Shown: positions 1 through 11,524 of the stretch, in pieces
Position numbering within the stretch: position 1 is the stretch's first letter
How the letters are laid out: every line of letters begins with the position of its first letter
NCBI GenBank assembly: GCA_026119855.1
Contig: JAOWBW010000039.1
Location: 2,170,001-2,234,000 of the forward strand
Origin: Campanula takesimana
Lineage: Eukaryota; Streptophyta; Magnoliopsida; Asterales; Campanulaceae
Direction: 5' to 3'
DNA: 64,000 nt
Translations under genes and position numbers: made by a program
The notes under the pieces: generated by a model
What the model saw: only the letters and a program-made list of their open reading frames with translations
Told to the model about the DNA's origin: nothing
The model's database searches: none

Positions 1-738
1 GAAGCCTTTCAAAGAACTTGCGGAGATCGATCAAATGTTAACCGTCGGTCCCTTTGGAGTAGATGATCATGTCGTCCACGTAGACCTCGATATCTTTGTG
101 AATCATGTCATGGAACAAGTCTGTAACAGCCCTTTGATAAGTACCCCAGCGTTCCTTAACCCGAATGGCATAAATGTGTAGCAAAAGGTACCCCACAGTG
201 TTGTGAAAGCAGTCTTGTGTTGATTCTCTTCACCCATGAGAATCTGATTGTACCCAGCAAAACCATCCATAAATGAGCGGACCTCGTAGGCAGCAGTGGA
301 GTCGACTAGCATGTCGATGTTGGGTAGTGGAAATTCATCCTTTGGAGAAGCTTTGTTCAAATCTCGGAAGTCCACACAAACACGAACCTTGCAATTAGCT
401 TTTCTGACTGTCACCACATTGGCTAACCATGTCGGATACTCAATAACTTTGATGAAGCCTACACTGAGAAGCTTCTCTATCTCTTCTTTGACTTGTAGAG
501 ACCATTCTGGCTTGATCTTTCTGAGTTTCTGCTTTTTCGGCTTAGCATCGTCTCTGATCGGAATTCTGTGTTCCGCGACCTTTCTGTCTAAACCCGGCAT
601 GTCTTTGTATGACCATGCAAATACGTCCACGAAATCTCTGAGCAGTGCAGTCAATCTGTCTTTCTCTTCCCCCTTGAAGAAGCTTCCGATCTTGGTTTCT
701 TTCGGCTCTTCGTCGGTACCCATATTAACAACATGCAA
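1..738 (-). pseudogene. gypsy reverse transcriptase domain, partial and frameshifted
   Basis: The minus-strand ORF 738-103 carries the RT N-terminal core: a KLLSVGFI-type start, a CVDFRDLNKA block, PLPNIDMLVD, and FMPFGLRNAG near its end. The catalytic YVDD lies in another frame at 82-71, inside IEVYVDDMIIYSK. The reading frame is therefore broken between about 110 and 180, and several residues after FGLRNAG do not fit the family. RT copies the RNA template into cDNA in the virus-like particle. RNase H and integrase would lie to the left, outside the window. The family assignment is firm. The copy is non-functional as it stands. Confidence 0.9.
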
Positions 739-962
739 TTCTTCGTCAGCCCCTGGACCATTTTCACCAGGACTACAGACCTATTGAGCAAGTTCATTTT
801 AGTATGTTATGTTTTCGTGGTCTATTTCATCATTATTTGAATCGTTATTAACTAGTTCATTAGATTCGTTATTAGTTAATTCATCATTCATGATGTTTGC
901 AATCTTAGGGTACTCAGAAAGATCAAATTTTTCATTAACAAAGAAAGGGAACACACGCTTGG

Positions 963-1322
963 CTATGACTTCCATATCCTTTTGGGTGGGGTATTGTCAA
1001 CACTCTCGGACTCGAAAGTGAATGTGAACAAGTCTTCCTTTGTGACCTTGCGCGGAATGTAACCCATCTTCTCGACCAAGAATTCCTCGGATACCATGGG
1101 TCCCTTCGTAGAATACAAGTTGTTGATAAGCTTGGAGCTTGGCTGGATCTCGCTGATAATTTCCTTTCTCGTGTCGGTGTCGTAGATGGCATTCACTTGG
1201 CGCTCGTACATGATGGCCAATTCTTCGAACATGGAGGCCAAATCTATCAATTCTTCCCCTGCGGTAATCTCTGTCTCGGACTCTATGGTCACTTTCTTCC
1301 CCCACCATTCTCGGGGTGACAT
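963..1322 (-). pseudogene. polyprotein spacer between protease and RT
   Basis: A 119-residue acidic open segment lies between protease and RT on the same strand. It has no motif I recognise beyond its place in the polyprotein. It contains a helical-looking stretch with many Glu and Ile residues and ends shortly before the region that precedes RT. Stops occur on both sides: 739-962 and 1323-1841 have no clean frame. It is best read as the variable linker of a Tat-like pol rather than a gene of its own. Confidence 0.5.
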
Positions 1323-1841
1323 GGGAGTTGGTTCCCCTTCGGATTTCTGAATCTCGCAGTCGGAGAAGATTTCAAGACTGGGTTTTCTGATGCCCTTGCT
1401 GTTAACCTATGGCTCGGGAAAGATTACGTACGGAACCTCTTATCCTTGACGGAGAAAGTAGCCATTCAGTGTCTTGCAGTAAGGCCTTAAATTGGGAATC
1501 TCATGATGAAGGCCTTCCCTTCGGGCTTAGGCCTTTTCATTCTTGATGGCTTGTTCATGTTTCAAGTCATTTCTGGAAGGCTCATATCCCAAACCAAACG
1601 TGTTCTTAACAAAAGGAACCTCAATAGGTTGCATCCTTCCTTGTTGATATTTCCCTAGGCCTAAACCAGGGAAGTAATTCATATTCCTCATCATGCGGAG
1701 GACTTTGTGATTACCAAGGGTCCATGATCCGTTTCCCCCTTCTTTGTTAATGGCGTTGATTGAGATGCTGGAGAGGATAGAATATGCTAAACCATGCTGA
1801 ATTTGGTGAATGGGTTCCGCCTTTCTGTGGATAGTGACGTT

Positions 1842-2540
1842 TTATGCCATTATGGTTACTATTTCATCCCCATTTCTGAACTTCACACATTGATGGAGAG
1901 TCGAAGGGGCGGCATTAGAACTGTGTATCCACGGTCGGCCCAAGAGCAAATTGAATGAGGAAGGGACGTCGAGCACTTGGAACGGGACGGACATGATCAT
2001 GCTCCCAAAATCAATGTCTATTTCCACCATACCCATAACTGTGTGGGCAGTGCTATCGTAACCTCGGATCACTTGAGTAGAAGGCTTTAAGTCTGAATTC
2101 TTAAGCCCTAGTATGCCTATGATTCGGCCGGGCATCAAATTGAGTGCGGAACCACCGTCAACCAAGATACTTAAAATAGGTCTCCCCCTTGCTCTTACTT
2201 TGAGGTAGATGGCTTCATTGTGATCGGGCCCGAATGGCGGAAGGTCCATATCAGCAAAAGTGATGACATTGCCAAAATAAATGTGACCTATCATTGCCGT
2301 AAGGTCCTCAGGAGTTGTATCGGGAGAGATCGACGTGTCGTCGAGATTACTGATGACAAGATCTCGGTGCTTCTTTGAGGATGCAATGAGGTCCCAAATG
2401 GAGATGTTGGCTTGAGTTTTCTTGAGTTGAACCAATAAAGGGTCTTCGGGAGTGTCGCGAGCTTGCGGTTTTTGAGAAGAGGTGCTTGGTGCAGAAGTAG
2501 CGGGGTTGCTTGCTATGACTCGTCCGGATCGAGTTAGCAT
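1842..2540 (-). pseudogene. gypsy aspartic protease region
   Basis: This is a 232-residue open segment. The N-terminal third is Ser/Pro-rich linker ending in a QLKKTQANI stretch. The middle has LPPFGPDHNEA, and then comes the retropepsin active site in SILVDGGSALNLMP, followed by a GIVEID-like beta strand and LLGRPWIH. VDGGSALN is the form of the DSG/DTG triad used by many plant gypsy elements, and LLGRPW is the usual C-terminal protease block. The enzyme would cleave the Gag-Pol polyprotein. The frame is open but isolated by stops from the spacer and RT. The QLKKTQANI and LPPFG segments recur in element B near 61410-61550. Confidence 0.85.
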
Positions 2541-2659
2541 GTTGACGTTCCCATCTTGCTTCTTTTTCCTATTCTATAGTACTTCCCTCATTACCTCATC
2601 ATAAGTCACAACGTAACAAGAATTGTCAAATTTATTCATCATATTGGAGCCCTCATTCA

Positions 2660-2935
2660 CAATTGGGATTTAATGAGTGGTCTCCTCAAATTCTCCTACC
2701 TATATTACATTGACATCCTCTCCATTAGGCACTATGAACTCTTTCTTGTCTATGAGATCTTAGATGACATTGCGGAGGACAAAGCATTCCTCGGTGGTGT
2801 GGCCACTATGTTGGTGGTAGTCAGAATTCTTGTGGTAGGCATGGTTGGGATGTATTGTCTTGGGGTTTTTACCCTTGAAGAGGAGTAACTTGCCCTTTGG
2901 CCTTGAGAGCTTCGAAGGCCTCGGTGATAGTCATG
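2660..2935 (-). pseudogene. gypsy gag C-terminal zinc-knuckle-like remnant
   Basis: On the minus strand the reading includes YHQHSGHTTEECF (about 2842-2776) followed by LRN and DLIDKKEF. The same motif occurs in element A as CNYHKHSGHTTERCF followed by DLIDNGEF. This is the C-x2-H-x4-GH-x3-C knuckle of Tat-like gag. Here the first Cys is not preserved and stops interrupt the frame, so it is a relic. A more N-terminal piece reading EAFEALKAKG is in a different frame at about 2930-2895. Confidence 0.7.
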
Positions 2936-3155
2936 CCATGGAGAGGAGTGTAGACACGATTATCACACATACTCGGACATTTCTATCATATTCGAGAAAT
3001 GGTCAAAGATTGAAGATGTCAAAATATGCAAAATACCATATGATGATAACAAGGATAATCATCTTACATAAGCTCGCTTGCAATAATGATGGAGATCATG
3101 ACTAGCTCAATGGGTATTGGATACACGTTGATTGGGCCTAGTGCAAGTGGGAGAT
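2936..3155 (+). mobile_element. copia 3' internal end with polypurine tract
   Basis: About 220 bp upstream of the LTR at 3156 ends in AGTGGGAGAT (3146-3155). That purine run is the usual polypurine tract of plant copia elements directly before a TGTTG LTR start. The short plus-strand open frame here has no recognisable domain and is probably the decayed pol end or 3' UTR. The upstream part of the element is missing; the gypsy relic starts at about 2935. Confidence 0.6.
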
Positions 3156-4391
3156 TGTTGCATGAGTTTAATGGATAATCATATGATGATTATGGTGCAT
3201 AGGATGCGGATTAAACTTGTGGGTACTTGTTGGAGAACAATGTACTGGATAGACCCGTTATGAGATTTATGTCATGGTCAAATGTCATAATTATATCTCA
3301 TAATATTTATATCATTTGATATCCTTAGACCTTAGATTATCATGGTCTTCCACATGATGAACATTATGTTTGACATACTCAAACGCTACCCTTAACCAGA
3401 TGGTTATAATGGCTGCGATTGGCATAATCGGATTCTTGTAGGGAAGAATGATAAGGCAAGATGAGATTTGTCCCTCTCTCAATAGAGATATCTGCTTTGC
3501 CTCTCGATGAGTGAGATTGATGATAGTGTACGGTCGTACCCAAATGAATTGATGCAATCAATGTCATTTTCTCATATCAATCTACTCGGGATCGAGAAAG
3601 CATTGGACAACAAAAGTTGACGTGGACCATGACTTATGTGCAATATGATATCGCGTGACAAAGGGATTGTGATATGTTCTATAAGGTAACTTTGGACTTT
3701 CAAAGGTATACTAATTGGGTAGTCATAATGGCTTGCTAAAGTCCGCTTATGACTTATGGATTCTGAATGGTTCGGACTCGTTGCCAACTTAGAATAATCC
3801 TATTGGGTCACACAAATTAGAACGGATTGAAAAGGATGAAAAATCTAGGATTTTTGCAAAGCGACCGTACGGCCAGGAAGGTGGCGTAGCCGTACGGCCG
3901 CCTCCCCGAATCTGGTCAGTTTGTTCAGATTTCTTGTATGACAAGGAATCCCGATCCCAAACGGAATTAGGTCAAACCCTCATATAAATATATGCAGCCG
4001 AGATTGACAGCTTCTAATGGTGATTTGAGAAATCACAACACATTGTTTTAGAAACAATAAAATATACAGAGGCAAGATTATTTATTTTGAGATTGAGAAT
4101 CATCAAAATACAATAATCAATGAAGCAAAATAATTCCTACGAAGAAATCTTTTCTTCATTGAGCCTTGGGTCTAGCAATCAATCAAAAGGTGTTCTTGAG
4201 TCCGTTCGACATGTGGATATCGGTAGAGGGTGTTTGCTTTAGCACCTTAAAGTCCGTGTTCATGGATTCGATCTTCAAGGGTTAGTTTCTTTCATATTGT
4301 ATTTATTTTAATCAACATGCACGAATCCGGAATCATGGGTGTTTGATCTTATGTTATTATTCCACTTCTCATGATGTATCAAAACCCAACA
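3156..4391 (+). repeat. copia LTR (CGTACGGCC family), 1236 bp
   Basis: It starts TGTTGCATGAG right after a polypurine tract and ends GATGTATCAAAACCCAACA. The end is identical in type to the LTR ends at 33916, 34604 and 37314, which lie on the other strand and are followed by a methionine tRNA primer site. An inner block near 3865-3905 carries the CGTACGGCC motif typical of this family. Because the polypurine tract precedes it, it is a 3' LTR. The sequence after 4391 is not a normal genomic flank but an inverted copy of the same LTR family. Confidence 0.85.
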
Positions 4392-4394
4392 GTC

Positions 4395-4890
4395 ATTGAG
4401 CGCAAGCCATGGTCTATGGTCAACTTACAATGCCCAATACTTTTCTCGATTCCAAATATATTGATAATACAAATGACATTGATCGTATCAATCCATTTGA
4501 GCACAGCCATGCATTTCATCAATACTATTCATCGAGGGGCCCAAGCTTGACATCTCTCACGAAAAGGATAAATTCCATCTTAACTTATTACACTTCCCTA
4601 CATAACTTCGATCATGCCAATCATATCCTTTTTAATTACTTAGTTAAGAGTAATGTTTGAATATGTCAAACATGATCTCCATTATGTGGAAGATCATAAT
4701 AATCTCAGGTCTAAGGATTCTAATGATATAAATTTTGAGAGGTTTAATTCTGACATTTGACCATGACATAAACCTCATAGGTGGGTCATTTCTAGTATAT
4801 GTTCACCAACACATTCCCATAAGTTTAACTTCTATCATAGACACATAATCATCACATGATTATCTAATCAAACTTATACTAGTTCTTCAT
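4395..4890 (-). repeat. partial copia LTR, inverted relative to its neighbour
   Basis: Segments here match, in opposite orientation, the 5' two-thirds of the LTR at 3156-4391. Examples are the CTTTTCTCGATTCC stretch near 4440, the TGATCTCCATTATGTGGAAGA stretch near 4670, and the CACATAATCATCACATGATT stretch near 4845. It is more diverged than the intact LTR. The CGTACGGCC block and the CCCAACA end are absent. The remaining 100 bp up to 4991 is AT-rich and I see nothing in it. Confidence 0.65.
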
Positions 4891-4991
4891 AAGTACTAGG
4901 GACGAAGAATATTATAACAAAACTTGTAACAACAAATAATAATCTAAAACATCTCTTTTTATATTATGAATAAATGATAACAGAACATCAT

Positions 4992-7900
4992 TGTAGATAC
5001 CCCGAAAAAACCCATTAACTTGGCTAGAGCGCTGGATTATCCTAGGATGTCTATTTGATTTTATTGCTTATTAGAGTCGCCACTTATGTTTTTAAAGGAA
5101 GATAAGAAAACCTAAGAAATAGCCTATTTTGCTTACAAAAACCAAAGATTCGAGAAGACGTGTTCGGGGGTTAGGTTACATAGTGGGAAGTAGTTAAACA
5201 CCCACTCCGCCCGACTAAAGCCGGTCTTGCTACTTTAGGTGTTCTAATGTAAAAAGTCATTCTTTTATTTATATGAATTGTGCTAACAATTACATTAAAA
5301 GGGAAAGGAGAATTACAAAGGGAAATAAAATGTAAGTGCTTCTATTTATCAATTTATGCTAACAATTGCATATCGATTTACGCTAACTATTACATTAAGA
5401 GAAAAATGAGAATTATAGTAGAGTTTGAAATGTTGGAAGATAACATTGACCAAACTTCAATAGTTTTAGGTCATGTTCCCTTTTATGGGGATTGGATACA
5501 CTTTAGAAGGAGTAAAAGATAAAGAATGTAAATAAAAGGATTTTTTTAGAAAGAGATAAAGAGAATTAATAAAACAAGAATAAGAGTTTAGAATAGTATA
5601 ATGGACATCATACCTATGTTTGAAAGACGAAGAACCAAGTTGCCTATAGGACCTTGAAGATGAACTTTGAGTTTTTGGAGAGTTCTTGTGCCAAGAATGC
5701 TTGGATTGAATTGTGTAGAGAGAAAATATTGATGTCGCGACCCCGAACCCCGCGGGCCCGAGCTCGCGAGCTGGACGTCGACTTACTAATCAAAACACCA
5801 AAATATCGGAGATAAAAATTTCATTTCATAACAAAAGATGGTAACACCAGGTTTTAGAAAACAATTTAACAACGACAATGTACTAGTGTAAGCCCCATAA
5901 GCTCACACTACAAAATAATAAAATATACAAATCTTAGTGACGTCAAAATGTGGTACAACTATCCCCAAAAGAGTTACACATTTATATAATGTAAACCCAC
6001 CAATATACACTTGCCCCAAAAGCTCAACCCTCGCGACGTCCTGTCTCGTGATCAGCGAGTCTAATCCTTTCCACCTGGGGGGGGGGGGTTAAGGAAAAAC
6101 AAAATAAAAAGAAAGGGGGTGAGATAAATCTCAATAAGTCACTAATGCAACTACATGACATGCTATGATGCAATATACAATAATAAATCATAGATAGCAC
6201 ATAGCAGTTGCCACATAACAGATAGCAGCGGAAATAAACACATAATAAAGGATATAGCCAACGTTTTCCCAAACTGATATAACCAAATAAAGGTCGCTGC
6301 GCAGCTTCAATAATCAACAATTCATCATCTTCATAATAGCATGAAAGCTGAAGAGAAATCCCCGGTACCGGAACCAATAACAAGGGGACAGTGACACACA
6401 GTCAAAGCCCGAAAACCAATAGCTAAGTTCTCACAAAGGGGCTAGCTCATCTCACATCCAAGGCCAATCTGGAGAAGGGAAATAATGGGGCAAAACAATG
6501 GTCAACATCACAATGGACTTGGCTGTGCCATCATAATGTTTCGCATCGCCCATACACACACAAAATACCAGCTGGACTTTCAAATAAGAGCTACGTAATA
6601 AAATACTAGCACGATACACAACTATTGATTCCAAAGTAGGGAACCATTCCAATTAAATTACCACAAAGGTAAACCAATCCAAACAACACATCAAGGGTGG
6701 ACCACATTCCCAAAATGATACTTAATCAAATTTCGTAACATAATTATTCACAAAAGAATCAATTCCAATTAATAAAGTGTTCCACGATGTTACTTTAGGT
6801 AAATTAGAAGAATAAAACCTAAACTAGTTAAGCCCTAAGTCCTAAACCAAGCAAAAAAAGGAAGAATTCTGGAACAGGGGGCGGGCGGGCGCCTGGTAGG
6901 GGGCGAGCGCGCGCTTGAATGACCAGAAGGTCTGGCCATCAGAAAAGGGCATGTAGGCGGGCGCCTGGTCCAACCCGGGCGGGCGCCTGGTCTACGGGCT
7001 GGGAGGAATTCCCAGCTGGGTTCATCAAAATTCCTTACCATTTTCACAACTCTAAAAATCAAACACAACCAACAAGATCCCCAAGGTACCCAAACCATAA
7101 CTAACCAACAAGGGAACCTTAACAACACCATTTATAAACCAAAACCAAGAATCAAACCCAACATTCCTATCAATCGCCATTTTTATCCAAAAACCCAAAT
7201 AATTCCCAAATAAATTCCAAATAAATTGCGAACTCAATCAAACTTCAAATATAACACATCAAGCATTATATAAACATGATATGAACATTTTAGCATAAAA
7301 ATGGGGAAAAGCAACTTACTTGAAAATTCTCAAAGATGACGGAATTCAATTCTTTTTGGTTCTACGCGATCCTATCGGCGATCTAAACACATTTCGTATA
7401 GAAAGAAATGAGAAAAGATGAGAGGAAGGGGATGGAAATGTAGAGAGAAGGTAGAGAGAAAACTTACCCTTTTTCTTGACAATGGAGAGAGAGGAAGGAG
7501 TATGCTGAGAGTGAGGGAGAAGGTGAGGGAGAAGAGAAGGAGTAGGGAGGGAGTAGGGGAAATTATTTAAAAAGTTACATCTAGGCCCCTCCCCATCTAC
7601 TAACACAAATACTTACACTCCCTACTAACAAATAAGACCCAACAATACTACACTAACCCAAATGACTCAAATAAAATGCTAGGCATAAATTATTATGAAA
7701 CATAAAATGCACACATAAATATTTAAATAAATAATAATTTAAATGAATAAATAAGCAAATAATTAAATAATAATTATTTATTAATAATAAAATAGAGCCT
7801 AGTTTTCGGGTCGTGACAATTGAGGTCCTTTTCTATGGTGGAATGAGGGGGTTTATATAGGTGGAGAAAGGAGGAAACGATGGTCATTAGACCAATCAAA

Positions 7901-8083
7901 ATAAAGGAAAATAAAATATAAAGAGAAAATAAAATAATAATAAAGATTAAATATTTTGTTTAGGGAAAAGACTAGAAATGTGGGATTGAGGTTACAAAAT
8001 AAAGGGGGATGAACATTGAGGTAAAAAGAGGTTTTTGAAAATAAGAAAATGGAGGGAAATTGGTGCAAATCCGTAACAGTCAT
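4992..8083 (-). repeat. gypsy LTR (TGTAGA family), copy D, interrupted
   Basis: On plus-strand reading it begins TGTAGATACCCCG, the reverse complement of the CGGGGTATCTACA end of this LTR family (compare 42369). It continues to 5732, is interrupted by the solo LTR 5733-7818 with its target duplication, and resumes to about 8083. It should end in a CGGGGTGTCTACA sequence but is cut short and fused to gag. No primer site follows its 3' end, so it is a 3' or solo LTR rather than a 5' LTR. Confidence 0.8.
5733..7818 (-). mobile_element. solo LTR, 2086 bp, family TGTCGCGACCC
   Basis: The ends are TGTCGCGACCCCG and CGGGTCGTGACA, flanked by the perfect 5 bp target duplication ATTGA (5728-5732 and 7819-7823). 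A second member with the same ends is at 48337-50436. Length and terminal sequence resemble gypsy chromovirus LTRs. The minus orientation is inferred from the similar chromovirus LTR at 51086-53519. Inside are a 12-G run (6077-6088), a GC-rich block with three GGCGGGCGCCTGG copies (6880-7000), and AT-rich ends. The ORFs in it are not convincing proteins. Confidence 0.9.
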
Positions 8084-8692
8084 AAACCATTGTTTGGCTG
8101 GTCCAACAAAGGTTAAATGGAAGTTTGAAGCCATTACATCAATGTTTGCCCCACGTGATTGCATTGTGTGGGCGTATGACTTCAGAGGAGCCATGGGACA
8201 ACTGGTACCGTCAATTTTTTCCACATCTGGCATTTTGAAATTATACAGGAGAGTTGCAGATGGAGCTAGCTTTAGGGAATCGGCCGAAAGTTCCCCCTAC
8301 TCATAACTTTCTTGAGCATCTCCTTTATCTGTTTAATCTTGAGATCCTATTTAGTGGGAGAGACATGCGGAATGCCATAATGCAGGTCATCTGCTTGAGG
8401 GACAAAGTTAAACCTTGGGCTTGGGAAGCCCCTTGTTCGGGAAAAGCTCCAGTAGGGTACACAACATTATGATGGAGAGTTTGCATATACTGGAGGTAGG
8501 TGTTATGGTTAGGAGGGAATTGGGATGGATCAAACGGGATGTTCGGGTATGTTGGAATGACATTCTGGACAGTGAGGGAATTGGGATGGATCAAACGGGA
8601 TGTTCGGGTATGTTGGAATGACATTCTGGACAGTGACATGGGGATCGTTTTGGGTAGTGTGACCTTGATTCTGATTCTGATTGAGCTATGGA
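8084..8692 (-). pseudogene. gypsy gag, capsid part, fused to an LTR
   Basis: On the minus strand the reading runs from Pro/Asn/Gln-rich sequence (8690-8460) into capsid-like sequence: MPDVEKIDGTSCP, LKSYAHTMQ, FVGPAKQWFM (8233-8090). The last motif matches the retrotransposon gag core, where a Leu-x-Gly-x-Ala-x-x-Trp-Tyr pattern is usual. The frame then enters LTR copy D directly, which shows that pol was deleted. A 65 bp tandem duplication lies at about 8507-8635 (two copies of an ATTGGGATGGATCAAACGGG unit). The gag begins upstream in the pieces at 17026-17236 and 18605-18745. Confidence 0.75.
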
Positions 8693-9482
8693 TGTAGACA
8701 CCCCGCCTTGGACCTCTCATGCCCCGATTGCATACATAGTATTTTTATTTAACTAATTTTTGTTAATTTCTGTTACTTTAGTTAAGTTCCTAACTGATTC
8801 CGTTAGTTTTGGACTAAACTGCATAACAGAGTTAACTTTTAGGGTCATTCTGTCATTCTGTCATTTTTACCCGCGGGCGCCTCCGGAACTGCTTGTGGGC
8901 CGCGCGCGAGTCTTGCCCCTAAAGTGGGACTCGCGCGCTTCCCATTTTGGCTGTTACAGATTGCACCAGGTTTCCCTCCTTTTTCTGATTTAAACCCCAT
9001 CTTTTAATACAAAAACATCTTTCTTGATCATAAACATTTACTAGCTTTATTTTGTAACTCCCAATCCCCCCATTCTAGCCCTTTCTCTAAAATAAATTAT
9101 TTTCTTTTATTTTTATCTTATTTTTGATTGGTCAATTCCATTTCACATGGATTGATCATCTTTTCCCTCCAACCTTTTACCTATAAAAAGGACCTCCTAG
9201 GTTCATTTCAAAAGGGACTTTTTGGACCCAACTTCTCTTCTCTACAAAAACTATACACAAGTTCTTGGACCTTGGACACCACTTCTTTGACCTCAAATTC
9301 TATCTACACCTACACTATACACAATTCTCTCAAGAATTTTTCCTACAAGATTTCTAGCAACAAAACTCTACACAAATTGTTCTATAACAATTCCTCTACA
9401 ACAAACACCATTTTCCCACCAAGTCTAAGGTCCTCTTTCTTAAGGTACAACTTTACCTTTTCTTCTTCTTCTTCTTCTTCTT

Positions 9483-9513
<31 letters not shown>

Positions 9514-10032
9514 TTTAATTCATATCTAGTCAATGTATGAAATCCCCATAAAAGGGAACATGACCTAAAAAGCCACTTCACTCTTGAAGTTTGGTCAAGG
9601 TTATCTTCCAACATTCCATCTCTACTTTAATTTCCCATTTCATATTAATGTAATTGCTAGCATAGTTGTTACATGTAATCTTTAAGCACAAATCAATATA
9701 TAAAGAATTTTCCTTTTTTTTTTTTTCCATTGTAATTGTTAGCACTTTTCTCATATTATTATTAGGACTTTTAGCATTAGAACACCTTTAGTAGCAAGAC
9801 TCGCGTAAACGGGGCGGAGTGGGTTTTTAAGTACTTCCCACTCCGTCACCTAACCCCCGAACCCTCCTCTCCCGAATCTTTGGTTTCGTAATATTAAAAT
9901 AGGCTATTTCTTTAGGTTTTTCTTATGTTCCCTTAATAACATAGGTGGGGACTCTACAATTAAAACCAAATAGACATCCTAGGATCCTTCCACCGCTCTA
10001 GCCAAGTAGTGGGCTCTCCCGGGGTATCTACA
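8693..10032 (+). repeat. element A 5' LTR
   Basis: It starts TGTAGACACCCCG and ends CCCGGGGTATCTACA (1340 bp). A TATA-like CTATAAAAAGG is at about 9181-9191, and a TCT trinucleotide run lies at 9460-9512. A GC-rich block with CGGGCGCCTCC is near 8873-8940. The same LTR family is found seven times in the window (A twice, B twice, C, D and the fragment at 27481). It provides promoter and polyadenylation signals for the element. Confidence 0.9.
9460..9512 (+). repeat. TCT microsatellite in 5' LTR
   Basis: About 17 TCT units. The 3' LTR of the same element has only about 7 (16494-16514), and the element B LTR about 3, so the run has changed length since insertion. Confidence 0.95.
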
Positions 10033-10033
10033 G

Positions 10034-10052
10034 TGGCCACTCCGCTGGAGAT
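10034..10052 (+). promoter_or_regulatory. primer binding site of element A
   Basis: TGGCCACTCCGCTGGAGAT begins one base after the LTR end. Element B has TGGCGACTCCGGTGGGGAC at the same place. This form of primer site is typical of Tat/Ogre-like gypsy elements (a tRNA-Arg is the usual primer, from memory). Copy A has a few changes from that form. Confidence 0.75.
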
Positions 10053-11284
10053 AGCATAGAGGGTTAAACTTGCGTTTCTGCTTTTGGTGTTCTTTTATTC
10101 TGTTTTCTGGGAATTCTGGTGGGAAAAGGTGGGAAGCGTGTGCCTCTGGCCTTCTTTGCCTAAGGCGCACGCCTCCGACCTTCACCACCAGAACCGCCCG
10201 CCTCTCATCTCGTCCTTCAATTCCATGTTTCTGTGCTAACAATTGCTGCAGGGGAAAAAGTTTTTATTTAGGGTCAAGGCAATCCCTTGAACCCATAAGT
10301 TTGCAGGTTTTTACCTAGAAGCGGGCGCCTCTGCCCGCCTCCTCCTAACGCGTGCGCCTTCCGAATGAGCATCCCAATGCGCGCGCTTATGGGCGTATTT
10401 TCCAGAAACAGAACAGTGCACAGAACAGAACAGTTTTGACAGTGTGTGCGCACCGGGCCTGCACATGAACATATTTTATTTTCTGTTTATTTTATCGGTC
10501 ACACGGGTGATTCGAAAGTTGTAAATTACGTGCTTATTTGCTTTTCTTTTCTTTAAAAAAAATAAATAAAATAAAAAATATTTTGTCACTTGGTTCGACC
10601 TCACACTACATACACATATTCCTATGAATTGATCACAATCGAGTCGCACAAAGTTCATAACCCCAAACCCGTCGAGACCCGTCCTAGAGTTTTTCAAGCT
10701 CCACCTGACCTTGACTCTCTCAAAGCGATAAACTTCAACCCGTGGCATAGTTCACGACTACATGCCATGGGTGACCTTTAAGCCTCTCTTTAGCCGAGCA
10801 CAAGCTAACACAATTCTAGTTAGGTTCTAACACTCCGTGACCAAGTCGGTTTTTGTGTGTCGAGATTTCCCTAAACTAATGTCATCAAATCATACATGCC
10901 GTTTCCAAGAGAAACAAGTGGTTATTATAGACGAAATAAAACTCCGTCCCCAAGTGGTTATTATGGACGAAATAAAACTCCATCCCCGCATATATGCTTT
11001 ATGACATTAATTTAGTTTAATCCCGTCGCATATAGGTATCACAAGCGTGGTGGAATCTGATAAGTATATGGGACCGCGAGAAGGTCTATATACTAGTGTG
11101 ACGATTCCACTATTTTTCTAGAAACCCCAAAAGGGACTCCGTCCTTCTGACTTTTTTAAATAAAAATAAATAAATAAAATCTTTATGTGGATGAGTCATT
11201 TCTCTTGTTTGTGGGTGAAATTATTTTACTCAAAAGGTGTTTGTGGGCCAATCTAAGATCAACCGTGTTCTTCCAATAGGTCCA
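10053..11284 (+). other. element A leader (5' UTR), no gene
   Basis: This is 1.2 kb between primer site and gag start and is strongly similar to 56890-58088 in element B. It contains a GC-rich block with GGGCGCCT-type motifs (10320-10390), a repeated ACTCC(G/A)TCCCC motif (about 10941 and 10978), and the hairpin at 11050. The small ORFs are not shared between A and B in frame, so I do not call a protein. Confidence 0.7.
11050..11110 (+). ncRNA. predicted leader RNA hairpin, element A
   Basis: The outer stem is GTGGAATC (11050-11057) with GATTCCAC (11103-11110). The inner stem is AGTATATGGGACC (11063-11075) with GGTCTATATACT (11083-11094), closing a GCGAGAA loop. The same fold is in element B at 57852-57912, about 175 bp upstream of gag in both. 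Its position suggests a packaging or dimerisation signal, which is inference. Confidence 0.6.
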
Positions 11285-11524
11285 ATGGCTTCTAACGGCA
11301 ACAACAACAATGGTGGGTATTTTTCCGTGTCCAACGAAAAGCTATTCAACATAATAAGAGCCATGGGGGAACAAATGGATAGACTTGCCGAGGATGCCCA
11401 CCGCAAGGATGATTTGTGGCAAGCCCGTTTTGATCTCGAGAGGAGAATTCACGAGGAAGAGGTTTCCGAACACAAGGCCCGTCTGCAAGAGTTAACCGGC
11501 AACAAGGCAAAAGGTCAACGGTAA
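11285..11524 (+). pseudogene. gag N-terminal part, element A
   Basis: The start ATG at 11285 (MASNGNNNN) is chosen because element B uses the same start context, CCAATGGCTTC/TAACGGCAAC. The 80-residue product has VSNEKLF, then a coiled-coil-like region with RRKDDLWxAR-type charge pattern (here HRKDDLWQARFDLER), and stops at 11522. In element B the frame goes on into the capsid domain; here that domain is deleted. It would give the N-terminal oligomerisation segment only. Confidence 0.75.

Larger units (their letters stand above)
1..2935 (-). mobile_element. Ty3/gypsy (Tat-like) retrotransposon fragment, gag end to RT
   Basis: Reading the minus strand from 2935 down, the order is a gag zinc-knuckle-like motif, an aspartic protease, a spacer ORF, then reverse transcriptase that runs off the left edge. 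Gag-PR-RT order with the DGG-type protease is typical of plant gypsy elements of the Tat group. Stops and frameshifts separate the blocks, so the copy is dead. No LTR belonging to it is inside the window. Its gag end and protease-upstream region resemble the relics in elements A and B further right, so it is probably a relative of the autonomous partner of that family. The right end abuts an unrelated copia 3' end near 2936-2950. Confidence 0.85.

Noticed and set aside
6835..7131. A 98-residue Arg/Pro-rich ORF over the GC-rich block of the solo LTR
   Set aside because: Produced by GC-rich repeats. The equivalent block at 49510-49625 does not keep the frame.
9128..9529. A 133-residue ORF ending in poly-Ser
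   Set aside because: It lies in LTR U3/R sequence and the Ser run is the TCT microsatellite.
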